From Cinclus cinclus (lineage: Eukaryota > Chordata > Aves > Passeriformes > Cinclidae): a DNA stretch of 64,000 nt. Of this stretch, positions 13,401 to 24,756 are shown piece by piece. The stretch is taken from contig NC_085050.1 of NCBI RefSeq assembly GCF_963662255.1, forward strand, positions 23,298,131 through 23,362,130. The letters run 5' to 3'. Made by a program: the position numbers and the translations under genes. The first letter of the stretch is position 1; every line of letters begins with the position of its first letter. Under the pieces are notes generated by a model. The model worked only from the letters and a program-made list of their open reading frames with translations. It did no database searches and had not been told where the DNA came from.

Positions 13401-14786
13401 TAACACATAAAATCTATATTAAGTTAACCCAGACATACAGAAAAGCTTTTCCTGAGTGACAAAGCCTTCTCTCCTACTGCCACAGCCAAGCATACAATAC
13501 AGACTTCCTCAACATATCCTCAGGAGCCAGTTAAGGGTCTTGCTCCCATTTATTCCGTTTTAAGGTTGTTCTAGAACCTGAGTACATTTAGAGAATAAAC
13601 TGTGTACATTTCAGCTTAAGTTTATTCATGCCAGTTTATATCCATTTTTTCTCATGACAACATTGTTCTGCAGTTTAAATAGGTCCCCTCTCCCATTCTA
13701 GTGCTTATATCCCAGCTGTACTTGCAGACTACAATCATATTCCATCTCAGCCTTATTTGCTAGGCTAAACAAGCCAGGCTTTCCTTGTCTTCCCTGGAAT
13801 AATTGATACTGCTGTCCTCCAGCCTCAGTATGCACTGTGCCACCTGCAGCATAGGTGAGAGAACTCGTGGCTGGCACTCCCCAGGAGCTCACACCCAATT
13901 CCACCACCCCTCCTCCTACCTTTACTTTCTCCATAGCAGCAAGGCAGCAGCAACTTGGTCAGTGATCAGCCAGTGCAACCAGCACATCCCTGGCTCTACT
14001 GCTCCCAGTAATGGAGCTCCTTGCTCACAGCAGGGTACAAAGGTCAGACTTTGTGTCCCACTAGGAAGGGATGTACAGTATAGTTGGTTTTCAGTGTGGA
14101 TGATTTGTTCAAGTATGACTGCACATCCTGTGTCAAAGTTTGCTGTCTGACGGAGATGTAATCAGTCAATTGCTCACCATTACCCATCAACTACCAGGAT
14201 TCACTTTAGTTTTTCACCACCTCTGCTAAAAAATCCTTACAGAAGGCAATCTCAAGCACTCAAATTCCCCCTTAACAAGCTTCAGAAGTCACCACTTTCT
14301 TCAGCTCAAACCCTGAAACAGCCCTTTCTAGGCTCCTCAGGCATTTCCTAAGGAAGTCCCTGTACCTCCTGACCAATGGCATAGCAGAGTCTACTCAACA
14401 CCACACCAAAAATGACCAGCATTGTTGGTTTCCAACTTAGTTGCAGAACCAAAAAACAAAAAGAATAATCCAGGTTTCCAAGTCATGTATTTCCTCTCCT
14501 AGCAAATGATTCCCACAGTTGTAATCTGCTATTTAGATGACTTGCTGGGAAAGGCACATTCACTCATGCTGATTCAGAGCCAAGAATCTCCCTCCTTGTT
14601 ACAATAATTGTTTTCTTCTAACACAGGATAAAATTATTCTTCATCCCAAAGAGTCTTCTCCAGACCCTGATTTCCCTTAGATGACCAAAGGAAAAAAAAA
14701 AACAAAAAAACCCCCAAAAATACAAGCCAAAGAATATTCTATCACACACTCATCGCTGTAAAGGAAGAACAAAAATACCCACACTG

Positions 14787-14829
14787 ACTTGCCTGACTGT
14801 TCCAGTCCTTGCCTGACTGTTCCAGGCAA
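14787..14829. repeat. Tandem duplication with internal palindrome
   Basis: The segment 'cttgcctgactgttccag' occurs twice about 20 nt apart. The second copy runs into 'gcaag', so 'cttgcctg' and 'caggcaag' form an inverted repeat. Confidence 0.8.
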
Positions 14830-15319
14830 GGAAATTAATCAGCCAAGATTTTGTCCCAAGGTCACCATATGAGGATGTCTTTTCCTTTAAGTGCTAGGGC
14901 ATCTGCACTTTTATTTTAACTAAATGCAATTATGCTAGCAGAAAATAGTTTTAGACACAAGACAGACAACTCATTCAGGTGTTCAGAAAATACTAGAGCA
15001 CGAGATGGCAGGATGACGACACGTAGGATCTAGAACAAACTGGAGGAGCACACCTCTGAGACAGAGGACACAGCAAAGCTGCAGCAGCTCAGCAGCAACC
15101 GTACCTCAGCTTCTGGGGCAACGCAGCAGATCTCTGTGAAGCACTGAAACTTGCAGCAGATACTGCTACCCTGAACAACTGACTAGCAGACACCATTTAT
15201 GATGTACAGCTACCAGCGGCATCCACAACACACAAAGCCTACCAGCACATCACCACTGCAGAGTTAGGTTTTTCCCTTGGTTTTGTTATTTTGTGTTTAA
15301 AGCCCAGAAGTACACTTAC

Positions 15320-15614
15320 CCTTCCGAGCAAGCAGGAGCCCAGCCAAGAATTATAAAACGTTGCAAACAAGAGGCAAAGCAATGAAGTACAAACACAAAC
15401 CGTTACACTTTCCAATTTATCTGTCTCTCTAGCCTCAACCAAAAGTAGCTCCGTTGCTGCCTTGGAACCCAAGAAAATTCCTGACAACTTCCAGTAAGGA
15501 TTCATGGGGTCCACGTTCTGTTCCGAGGACTGTATTTTTGACATGCTCCCATTTCCAGCCCCGCACGCAACCCTCGGGTATGATTTAACTACAGAACTCA
15601 ACTCTCTCACTCTA
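15320..15614 (-). other. APBB2: Candidate non-coding second exon, minus strand
   Basis: On the minus strand a long CTTT/T-rich tract ends in ttttaattag. It is followed by 295 nt that end in the strong donor GGAAGG|GTAAGTG. It lies immediately downstream of the CpG island in the presumed APBB2 orientation, so it would suit a 5' UTR exon or the end of a long first exon. A 154-residue open frame overlaps it, but it reads through the T-rich tract and has no recognisable homology. Uncertain: the polypyrimidine tract is a microsatellite. Confidence 0.35.
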
Positions 15615-15648
15615 CTAATTAAAAAAAAAATAAAAAGGAAGAAAATAA

Positions 15649-15675
15649 AGAAAGAAAGAAAGAAAGAAAGAAGAA
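15649..15675. repeat. Microsatellite (GAAA)n
   Basis: About six GAAA units lie next to a poly-A stretch (15621-15630), just outside the CpG island. On the minus strand this is a long CTTT tract, which may act as a polypyrimidine tract. Confidence 0.95.
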
Positions 15676-15709
15676 AGCTACTTCTACAAGGCACTTTTAC
15701 CATTTTCCA

Positions 15710-16420
15710 GGCTTTTCTGCCGCACCACCACCGGCAGAACCAGACCGGCTGCTGCTGCTATTCGCCGCCCGCGGGAGCAGAGCCCACGCTCGCCGCAGGC
15801 TCGGCCAGCGCTCTGCAGTAGCAGCGGCAGCGCTCCTGCACACCGGGGGAAGGCAGCGGACCGCAGGCCGGCCTCGGCACCCCCACCCCCGAGACCGGGA
15901 TGCGGGAATCGCCCCGGGCAAGGGCGGCAGGCCCCTTCCCCGGCCTCCTGCCCGGTCGCACCGGCAGCGGGCCGGGCGGAGCGGCGGCACCGCGGGCGGC
16001 CGCGCACCGGGACGGGACGGGACGGGACGCGCTGCCCTGCTCTGCCCTCCCCGCCGCCAAGCGCACCTGCCCTCCACGCCGCTCCGCCTCCCTCCCCGGA
16101 GGCGCCCGAACCGCTGCGGGATGCGGCCAGCCTTCCGGAAACGCTTCCCAGCCCGCTGCGTTTACCCAGGAAACGATTCCGGCCGCCGGCCGCCACCGCC
16201 CCTCCTCTCCCTCCGCCCCGGCCGCCGCCCAGAGCCGCGGCCCGCCGTGTGCCGGCCGGGCGGGGCGGGGCGGGGCGGGGCGGGGGCGATGGCAGCGGGG
16301 GCGATGGCAGCGGGGGCGATGGCAGCGGAGCCGTGGCGAGTGCGGACCCCTGGCCGCCAGCCCCGCTCCCGCCCCGTCTCACCCCCTCGGCGGTGCCGCA
16401 CCGGGGGCTTCAGGTCAACA
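15710..16420 (-). promoter_or_regulatory. APBB2: CpG-island promoter, probably APBB2
   Basis: This is an abrupt switch from AT-rich sequence to very GC- and CpG-rich sequence, with consecutive GC boxes (GGGGCGGGGC repeats at 16258-16285, Sp1-type sites) and no TATA box. A position upstream of UCHL1 fits the promoter of APBB2 on the minus strand. A weak donor-like site lies at about 15702 on the minus strand. Bidirectional activity is possible. No start site can be fixed from sequence alone. Confidence 0.6.
16258..16333. repeat. GC-box array and 15-bp minisatellite
   Basis: Five GGGGC units (16260 onward) run into three copies of a 15-bp unit GGGGGCGATGGCAGC. The second array creates three in-frame ATGs on the plus strand (MAAGAMAAGAMAAEP), which I regard as a product of the repeat and not as a gene. 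Confidence 0.85.
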
Positions 16421-16711
16421 GCTCACACCAGAGCAGATGTACCTCTGTGAAGGTGTACAGGTTGTGCGTGAGGCAGGTCTAACCCCTGAAAAACAAAAAG
16501 AAATTCTTTTTTTTTCTCCTTAGGGAGAAAAGAAGGGTCTGGCTCGTGCCTGGCAAGTGTAGTAATGCCCATATCAAGGTGAGGCAGTGATAACGACTCT
16601 CCTAAAATGCCACCTACTGTATCCCAGTGCTCCTCTGAGAGGCAGAGAGGTAGACAGCCAAGTAGGCGGGAAGACCTAGAAGAAGATTTTATCACTCACT
16701 CTCTACAATTA

Positions 16712-17022
16712 CCTGAAAGGAGGCTGTAGACAGCTCGGGCTTGGTCACTTCTCCCAGCTAAAAAGCAATAGGACAAGAAGAAACAGCCTCAAGTTGCCCC
16801 ATGGGAGGTTTATGCTGGATATTAAGGAAAATTTCTTCACTGGACAGGTTGTTAAGCATTGGAACAGGCTGCCCAGGGAAATGGTAGAATCACCATCTCT
16901 GAAGGTACTTTAAAAGATGAGTAGATGTAGTACTTGGAGATGGGTTTAGTGGTGGACTTGGCATTGTTGGGTTCATGACCTTAGCTTTTCCAACCCTAAC
17001 AATAAGATGTTTCTGTGATTCT
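16712..17022 (+). mobile_element. CR1 LINE 3' fragment
   Basis: A 5'-truncated CR1 copy. It begins near 'ttacctgaaaggaggctgta' and continues with 'aacagcctcaagttgcccca', 'attggaacaggctgcccagg', a 'ggtggacttggcattgttgg' stretch and a decayed tail ('ttccaaccctaa... ctgtgattcta'). It is well preserved and may be a younger subfamily than the copy at 3.9 kb. Confidence 0.9.
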
Positions 17023-18089
17023 AAGAATGGGTTGCTTTTCCCACTGGATATGGACACCAAGCAGCAACACAGCAGTGGGTTGAGCACCCACATGGCTGAT
17101 GAACATTAGCAAACCCCTCTGCCATGGATTAATGGAGTGTGCTTGGCATTGGCATAGTGCTCCAGGCAGCTGTGTTCTGGTTCTTTGTACCCCTCAAAAC
17201 TCAGGTAAACCGTGTGAATGGAAAGGAATGAGGTGTTCTTATGTGCAGAAAACAAACAAGTAAAGAACCAGGCCTGGCAACTTCACCGCTCTAACCTGCT
17301 TGCCCTACTGTAGCTATGGCTCAGATTAAATCCCTTGACACATCTTGAGAGGGATGAGTAGAGAATCAGTGCAACGTCCCGGACAGTTAGAAATGACGCT
17401 TAATAGGACACGCTTGTAGGAAGATATTTCTGTTTAATGCCTTCCAAATATATGGAATATTGTCTGTTCTGTCAAGCTAGGCTTTTGAGATTGCAAGGGA
17501 AGAAACTGGTCATGGGTAAAGCAAAAAATTCAACATAGGATAATTCAGTGGAAAGCATGTAATAGACCTTTTCCTTCTACACCTTCTAACAATTTTAGGG
17601 GGTCTCTGGAACAGCAGATGCAAAACAATCAGCAGTAAAATGGTGTCATATTGGAGTGACCTAAGATGTATAAGGAGGTCAAAGGAGTCTATTACAATAA
17701 TGAAATTGGCATCTCATACATTTTCTTGCATGTTCTTGTAAATGTAAACACATCTAGTAGTCCTATTGAAGTGCTCAAGTCACTTTTATCACCAAAAGTG
17801 CCCATTTATCACACCTTTTATAACAGCAAATCTATTTATCTGCAAGAGATTATTTTTCCTATGCATTCCATAGCCTTCTTCTGTGTTTTGTTCCCAGCCT
17901 TTACAATTATGTTCCTGGTAATAACAGAACACTCATGAACTGAGATCAACTTAAAAGATTATTAAAATTAATAGCAATATTATGTCTTTAATTAGAAATG
18001 TTTATGCTTTTAGATCATATTGACATCCACCAGCCTAAAAAACAGGAAAAAAATTGTAGTTATAGTACTACACTGAAGAACAAGAAGAA

Positions 18090-18131
18090 ACAACAATTAG
18101 GCAAAGAAATACAACAATTAGGCAAAGTAAT
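18090..18131. repeat. 21-nt tandem duplication
   Basis: Two copies of a 21-nt unit (acaacaattaggcaaag plus four bases) differ by one base. They lie in AT-rich intergenic sequence. Confidence 0.9.
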
Positions 18132-18917
18132 TCAGAGCAAAGCACCTAGAATTTATACTTTAATATTTAATATCTTACTCTTAAATTGTATTGTTCTTTT
18201 TTGTAATGGTACCCACTTTTTCCATTTGTCTTACAATTGGACATGATTTAATCTCCTAACACTTTTATAAGCTAAAACTCACAATTTAATTGATATTTTT
18301 AGATTCAAGATAACGGCTCCAAAAAGCCCCCAAATAGTTATTATGATCTGTAATAAAATCATGTTATCGTGATCATTTTCAGAAGGACCAATGACCTCCT
18401 GAGACATCCAAAGGAAATTCACCAAATTCCAGCATTTGCAAATCATACTGCTTTCCTCTTCAACAAAACATATCATCCAGCAGGAGGAAAAGCTTTTATG
18501 TTTTGACAGCATACTGGAGAAGAACCCTCTCTGGGGTATGCACTATGTCTATTGAAGAGATGCAAAACCATTAGCAGGTTACCACGATTATTAGTGAATA
18601 GCCTATTAATAAGTTTCCCTGACAGAAGTGCACAGGCAAGATACTCAGAAATTCATGTTCCTTTAATAAAAATAATCAAAATAACACTGCATTGTGGTTT
18701 TCACTATGTGGTTAGAGTTATGATTAATATTTAGCTACATAGTCTATATAATGCACTTTGGATTGCAGTATAGTAAGCAGTGCAATAAAAAATAAAGTGT
18801 TGGGAATAGGAACTTCATATGCATCCTAAATGGACAGTTGCCTAATACACTCACTTCTTGGAAACATTTCTGTGTGGATGCAGTGCCTGCTTAGGCTTAG
18901 CAAGTCTCATCAAATAT

Positions 18918-18992
18918 TTCATAGAATGACAGAATATCATTATTTGGAAGGGACCCACAATAATCAAAGTCCAACTCTTGGGCACTTACTCC
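18918..18992 (-). mobile_element. CR1 LINE 3' tail, short fragment
   Basis: The pattern 'tcatagaatgacagaat... tttggaagggaccca... aaagtccaactc' is the reverse complement of a CR1 3' terminus. Only about 75 nt remain. Confidence 0.7.
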
Positions 18993-21154
18993 TTTACTTA
19001 AGACACAAACAATTTGTGGAATAGTGTTTATTAATGAACAACAGTGGGGAAAATAAGAGAGGCCTTTCTATATTATCAGCTTATACAAAAGAAATTTCAT
19101 TATCATTTTGCTGTTCCTGTATGTGAACTATTGACTGCATTTTTAATTTGGTCAAAATCTCTCCGACTTTGAAACAAGAACAACAGTCCATAGGAATTTC
19201 CATTGGCAAGTAAATCTCTGCAACTGACCTTCCCCACTGCCACATGGGTTTGCAGACCTTGCATCGGGTCTGACTGTGCTCTGAGGAGGAGCTCATGGTT
19301 TCTCCCCTGCTTTCTTCTATGTAGTAGCTTTTTACTTATGTGTTAGTCCGTGTAGAGGGATAGTTACAGTACGCGATGATGCCATCTCTCTCACTGCAGG
19401 GTCAGGTCAGCAGGAAAGTGGTGACTATGAAATAAGCAAGGCTACCATCTAGTGGTGCCGCTGTGCTTCCACAGCACAGAGAAACATGCTCCTCTTTGGC
19501 TGAATATATTGATCCTAACCACAGAAACTTAACTAAGAAATTTCAGTTGTAGCAGAATGGTTGGAACACTTTTTCTAAAATTTTCACACAGCTACATTAA
19601 GTCTCCTTTTTAAATACAAAATCAAATCATTTTCCAGAAGAAGAAAAAACCACCAGGTACAGTGTACCTGCAGCTGGGAAATTTAAGAATTTGACTCACA
19701 GTATGTAATTCTTCATTAAAGGCTTGAACATGCTTGCAGGGTTCAGTCCTCCAGACACATTGCTTCTCAGGACCTGTATCGCTCCCATTATTTTGAATTC
19801 TTGTCTCATCAGTGCTCCCTGGGCTAGCATGTGGTGAAAAGTTAGTTCTGAACAAATTTCCCTGTGTTTTTTATAAAGAAGCAAAGGCCACAAGACATCA
19901 GTCTCAAGTAAGATTATTCCAGTAGTTAAATCAAACCGGGAATTAAATCAAGGCCTCCTGCTATACTCATGGAGCTGTATTAGTTATCTCAGTCACATTG
20001 CCTCTACCTTAATGAAGGCTGTATAGGAAAAAGTGCAAGTGGAGCAATTTGTAGGCCAGCAGTTCTCTCATATCTTGGCATGCCAAGCAAAGCAGAATGA
20101 TAATTTTGAAGTGTCTCCCTAGCTCTTCAGGAATGCAAAGCCTTGCATCCAGGAATGGTTGTAAAGTAACTATAAATTATCTCTAAGACATTTGTCTAGA
20201 TGTAATTCTCTGATCTCTCTCTGCCTGTTACACAGCAGTATATTGAGATTTCCTGCAGGGAGGTTGAAGGAAAAGTGGCCTGACCTGACTGGCTCCCAGG
20301 CATATAAACTCCTTGGTTACATGGTGAATTTACCCAGCCCACCCACTCATCCAAACAGGGGCAGCTCCATTTTTTTATTGTTACAGGCAGGTTCTGAGCG
20401 GTGCAAGCAGGGTGGCTGTGCTCACTCACAAAAATCACCATATTTGAAACAGGAGAACATACCAACTGAGCACTGCAGGTGAACTGTCCATTTGGGACTT
20501 CCTTCCAGCTGGAAGGGCCAGATGGGGGAAAGCTGCTGTTTGTAACAAAAAAGCTGCTATTAATGCAGATTCTCTAAATGCTACAGTAGCTGCTTAGGCA
20601 CTGCTAGAAGCCAGTAGCTGCTTTCAGAGCTGACTTTTCTGCAAACTCCGCTTAGTCTTTTATGTGGCTCTGGTGGACAAAAATACTCAAAAGCTGCCAC
20701 AGAACAAGGCCTGTAATTATAGGTAGACAAATAAAGAGAATAGCTCACACTTTCAAAGCTGACATACAGCTAGACTTTTTTGCCTTGGCTGCTTAAAATG
20801 AGAACTATAGCCCTGGTGGGCTCTGAAACATATGATCACCAGTATTTTCCTACAGCTGAGGAACACGAACACAACAGAGATTTTGCAGTGTAGGTTGCAT
20901 TTGAGACTATAAATATCTTGTTCAAACAGCACAAAATAAAGGACAGCTTGGAATGTTTAGGAAAACACCTCTCCATTGTCAGCAGCTGCTGTGCTTCAGG
21001 CCTGCCACTCTGGCATCCTGAAGCCTTCTCTGAAAGAACTTGGCTGCAGGTTCTGCCCAGCAGGCAGCCAAGGCTGATGTATCAGTAGAGCCCCCTGTGA
21101 GGTGCTCAAGAAAGCCAGAATGGCTGACCCATTCATGTTATATATGGGGCTTTG

Positions 21155-21204
21155 AGAAACTTGCCTGGAGCAGTTGAAGGTGTTGCTGCCCATGGCAGGG
21201 GGTT
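21155..21204 (+). mobile_element. Short CR1 3'-like segment abutting a longer copy
   Basis: 'ctggagcagttgaaggtgt' followed by 'ctgcccatggcagggggttt' resembles the segment just before the CR1 3' terminus. It lies directly upstream of sequence that belongs to the CR1 reverse transcriptase region, so it is out of normal CR1 order. This suggests an insertion or rearrangement junction near 21200. Confidence 0.5.
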
Positions 21205-22655
21205 TGAGAGCTTTCTCAAAGATTTTTGAGTAGTCTTGGGAATCTGGAAAAGTCACAGTTGACTGGAAGATGACAAATGTTCTTCCAATTTTCAAGAAGG
21301 GCAAGAAGGATGACCCTAGGAACTACAAACCTTTCATTCTTACTTCAGTTACTGGTAAAATTATGGAGAAAATTATTCTGGGAGTAACCAAAAAACACTT
21401 GAAGGACAACATGGTTATTGGTCACAGCCAGCATGGCTTCATGAGGGGACAGTCCTGTTTCACTAACTTAATTTGCTTTTATGACAAGTTAACTCACCTA
21501 GGTAATGAAGGGAAGCCAGTTGATGTAACCTCTTTGGATTTCAGTAAAGCTTTCCACACTGTCCCTCAAGTATCCTTCTGAACAGAATGTTCACTACACC
21601 GCTGAATAAACACATCATGGGATGGGTGAACAACTGGTTCACTAGTCAGGCACAAAGGGTTACAGTGAATGGGGTGACATCAGACTGGGGACCTGTCACT
21701 AGTGGGGCTCCACAGAGCTACTAATTTAGAGCCAGTGCTCTTCAACATCCTTATAATTGACTTGGATGTAGGATCTGAAAGTAAAAAAGTTTACCAACAG
21801 TACTAAATTGTGGGGAGCTGTTGACTCCCTGGAAGGTAGAGCAGTCCTGCAGAGAGACCATGACAAATTAAGGGCTGGACAATCACCATCTTTACAAAGT
21901 TTCACCAGAAGAAGTGATGAATTCTGCACCTGGGTTACACATACAAACTGGGGAACAAGATGCTGGCAAGTAGCAACATGGAAAGAGACCTCTGTGTCCT
22001 GGTGAGCAGAAAGGTGAACAAGAGTCAGCAGTGCCCTGGCAGCCAGGAGGGCCAAGTGTGTCCTGGGGGGTATCAGGCACAGCATTGTCAGCTGGCCAAG
22101 GATTGTTCCACCTTGCTCTGCACTGGGGCAACTTCATCTTAAATATTGTGTGCAGTTTCAGTCACCACAATACAAGAAGGAGATAAAGCTATTATGGAGT
22201 GAGTGTCCAAAGGAGGGCTATGAAGATTGGTGAAGTGTCTTGAGGGGGAGCCATACAAGAGCACCTGAGGGCACTTGGTGTGTCCAGCCTGGAGGAGACT
22301 GAGGGGAGACCTCACTGCAGTTTTGACTTCCTCATGAGGGGAAGAGGAGGGGCAGACACTGATGTCTTCTCTATGGTGACCAGTGACAGAACTTGAGGAA
22401 ACAGCGTGAAGCTGTGCCAGGGGAGGTTTAAGCTGGAAATTAGGAAAAGGTTCTTCACCCAGAGGGTGGTTGGGCACTAGAACAGGCTCCCCAGATAAGT
22501 GGTCACAGCACTCAGCCTGAGAGAGTTTGGAAGAAGCGTTTGGAAAATATTCTCGGATACATGGTGTGATTGTTGGGGTTGTCCTGTGCAGGGCCAGGAG
22601 CTGGACTTTGATGATCCTGGTGGGTTACTTCCAACTCAGCATATCCTATGATTTT
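21205..22655 (+). mobile_element. CR1 LINE with reverse transcriptase remnant
   Basis: The longest CR1 copy in the window. An open segment at 21270-21581 encodes part of the non-LTR reverse transcriptase, with PIFKKGKKDDPRNYKP and later DFSKAFHTV, the palm motif A region in which the usual Asp after AF is replaced by His. The frame breaks at about 21583. The remainder (QHGFMRG-type downstream sequence, then the 3' non-coding region with 'aggctccccagataa' and 'ttggggttgtcctgtgc') runs to a degenerate tail near 22655. It is inactive, with frameshifts and stops and missing the 5' end and the endonuclease region. Confidence 0.9.
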
Positions 22656-22723
22656 ATCATCCTTACTAGATGATTTTTAAGGTCTCTTCCAACAGAAACC
22701 ATTCTAGAATTCTTTGATTCTAT
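22656..22723 (+). mobile_element. Second CR1 3' terminus directly after the first
   Basis: After the first tail ('cctatgattttatc') a further CR1-type terminus follows: 'tagatgatttttaaggtctc', 'ttccaaca' and 'attctttgattctatg'. Two 3' ends in a row indicate a tandem or nested CR1 insertion. Confidence 0.7.
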
Positions 22724-24696
22724 GTTGTGCATATATGCACATTCACACCCACTAACGCACATTAAGAGGTACAGAAAGCTAAGATAAAGTGGAAACGCTA
22801 GGTTTGCTAACAGCATAAGGCCAGTGCTTTGTCTCTGAAACAAGAGAGACAAAAGTCCAGTGCCTAATGTCCTAAATACAGCTAGAAAAGCCCAGGCTGC
22901 AAATGCACTCAATGGGAATTTTGCCCTACGTGTATAAACATACAGAGGAAAGGGCAGCATGTTTTGCGTTTATATTTGCAACTGTAGAATGTGATAGAGT
23001 CCCATTGTTTTTTCTGATCCATAGTGTCGTTTCCTTCATGATCTAAATATTTTCCTCCGCTGAGATTGGGATTTGTTTCTGCATGTATATTTACAAGCTA
23101 CACTCCTCCACTGTAAAAGTATGGCTCAAGGTCCAAATGATGGTGTTCTTCATAGCAACATGTGCTTTGGGTAAACAACTCAAAACAGCACTTGTTAAAC
23201 TGATCTTCAGAAAAGAAGTTTCTCTATCAGTGATGAACACTGTCTAAATACTTCTCTAATGGTGGATGTTTGGAAATACTCTCTTCCTTGTGTAGTGTGA
23301 AAAACTTCCTGAAGTAGAGAGGGAAAAAACCCTCCCTTTCCCTGCACAGCTGGTGCTCTGAGAGCAGTGTCTGAGGATGCACAGGAGGCACTATAGTGTT
23401 AGGTTCTAAGAGTGGCTGGGACAAAGGTGGCTTGACGTTTCCCAGCTGGATTTGTTTCACTGTGTTTTTAATGTTAATTGCTCGCAGTTGAGCCCAGACT
23501 AGTAACCTTCCACCAGCAACATCCCCAGCAGTGTCAGAGCAGCTGGGCCCCTGCGCTGCATCACCCAGCTGGTAAGAGCAGCAGGGACAGGACCACTGTT
23601 TCACATTAGCGAGACACTGGGTGGTCACCACGTGTAACACACTTTGTGTCAGCATTGTAACTTAACCAAAAGGTTATGTCCTGCCAAATGTATTTCTGGA
23701 AAGTGGCTATTAATGTAAGGTTAAGTCTCGCATTCTTACACATTTTGAAATCAAAGCCTCATATAAATGAATAACTACTGTTATTTGTCATTAACACAGG
23801 AATTGGTACAGCAAAGACTGTGGAGATCCTGTTGCCTAAAACCCACAATCTGCTAGCATGATGAAGGGATGCATTTAATGCTTCTATATGCTGTTACAGG
23901 GTGGAGGAGCAAGAGCAGCTCGGATCTAGGTCTGTGAGGCTTTCTATCTACCATGGTCATAGTGAGAAAGAGTCAAAGCTGTGCTGCTGAGTCACTTCTG
24001 AGTCACTACCCTGCCAGGCCTGCACACCAAGTATGTATAGAGGCTAGGAAATCTAAGGTATGCCTTACAAGTGATTAAGAAGAGGTAGTTTGACACTGCC
24101 TCAGATGCAGAAACTGTCTTTCCCATGCAGCCCACTTCAGGACAGGACTAGCTAGGCAGGCTCAGGGCAGACTCAGGACAATCCAGGGACCCCAAGCTCT
24201 TTGCTTCACTCACTGGACTGGCAGCGGCTCTGTACCAACATCACTCCCCAGGTGAAGTAGCTCCAACAGAAGAACCATACTTGAGCATCTCAGAGACTTT
24301 CTGCAGCTAAAGCTTTAGATTAGAGAACTTCTCTAACTAAAAAAAAAATCCTCACACTTCTCAAGAATGTGCACATGTTGATTAGGAAGCAAATCCTTTG
24401 GCACAAGTTATGTAAATATTGTGCTACATCTGTCCTTGTTGATGTGTAGGAGCTCAGGGTAGCTTGTGTTACCCTGGACATTTTTGTTATGCAAGTGAAC
24501 ATTTTAGAGTACATGTTAAGTTGAGCACAACTTATTTCAGAATTTCTGTAAGTGATAAGTGGGGGTGAACATATATGTTAAGATCATGTGGAGACATGAC
24601 CAGAAGACTACTCATAAGATACAGGAAGAATACAGTACCATGTCAGTTATGTGAGAAAACCAAGCATTTTTCAGGATTCTGTTTACTAAATTAGCT

Positions 24697-24697
24697 A

Positions 24698-24728
<31 letters not shown>

Positions 24729-24756
24729 CTTGCTTTCTTTCTTTCTTTCTTTCTTT
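24697..24756. repeat. A25-G7 run followed by (CTTT)n
   Basis: Twenty-five A (24697-24721), seven G (24722-24728), then CTTG and about six TTTC units. A minus-strand poly-T next to a GAAA microsatellite is typical of slippage. No target-site duplication was identified to call it a retroposon tail. Confidence 0.95.

Larger units (their letters stand above)
1..15319 (-). other. APBB2: Presumed APBB2 5' intronic sequence
   Basis: No coding exon is recognised in this stretch. It is called APBB2 intron only from synteny: in human, APBB2 lies head-to-head with UCHL1 on the opposite strand, and a CpG island lies at its right edge here. The sequence is AT-rich with scattered poly-A/T runs. Apart from the CR1 end, the hairpin, small duplications and the candidate exon listed separately, I see nothing in it. 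APBB2 encodes the Fe65-like adaptor that binds the APP cytoplasmic tail; its coding exons would lie beyond the left edge of the window. Confidence 0.45.
17023..21154. other. Intergenic sequence without recognised genes
   Basis: AT-rich sequence between the APBB2-side CpG island and the long CR1 copy. Apart from the listed 21-nt duplication and a CR1 tail, I see only short chance open frames. Confidence 0.5.

Noticed and set aside
15239..15703. 154-codon minus-strand frame as an APBB2 coding exon
   Set aside because: It reads through a T-rich microsatellite and does not resemble the APBB2 N-terminus.
16289..16450. Plus-strand MAAGAMAAGAMAAEP start as a coding first exon
   Set aside because: The repeated ATGs come from the 15-bp minisatellite, and no consensus donor follows in a sensible frame.
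15684..16523. Long frames on both strands of the CpG island (232 and 207 codons)
   Set aside because: Compositional artefacts rich in Ala, Gly, Pro and Arg, and mutually overlapping.
21270..21581. 103-codon frame as a host gene
   Set aside because: It is the reverse transcriptase remnant of a CR1 LINE.
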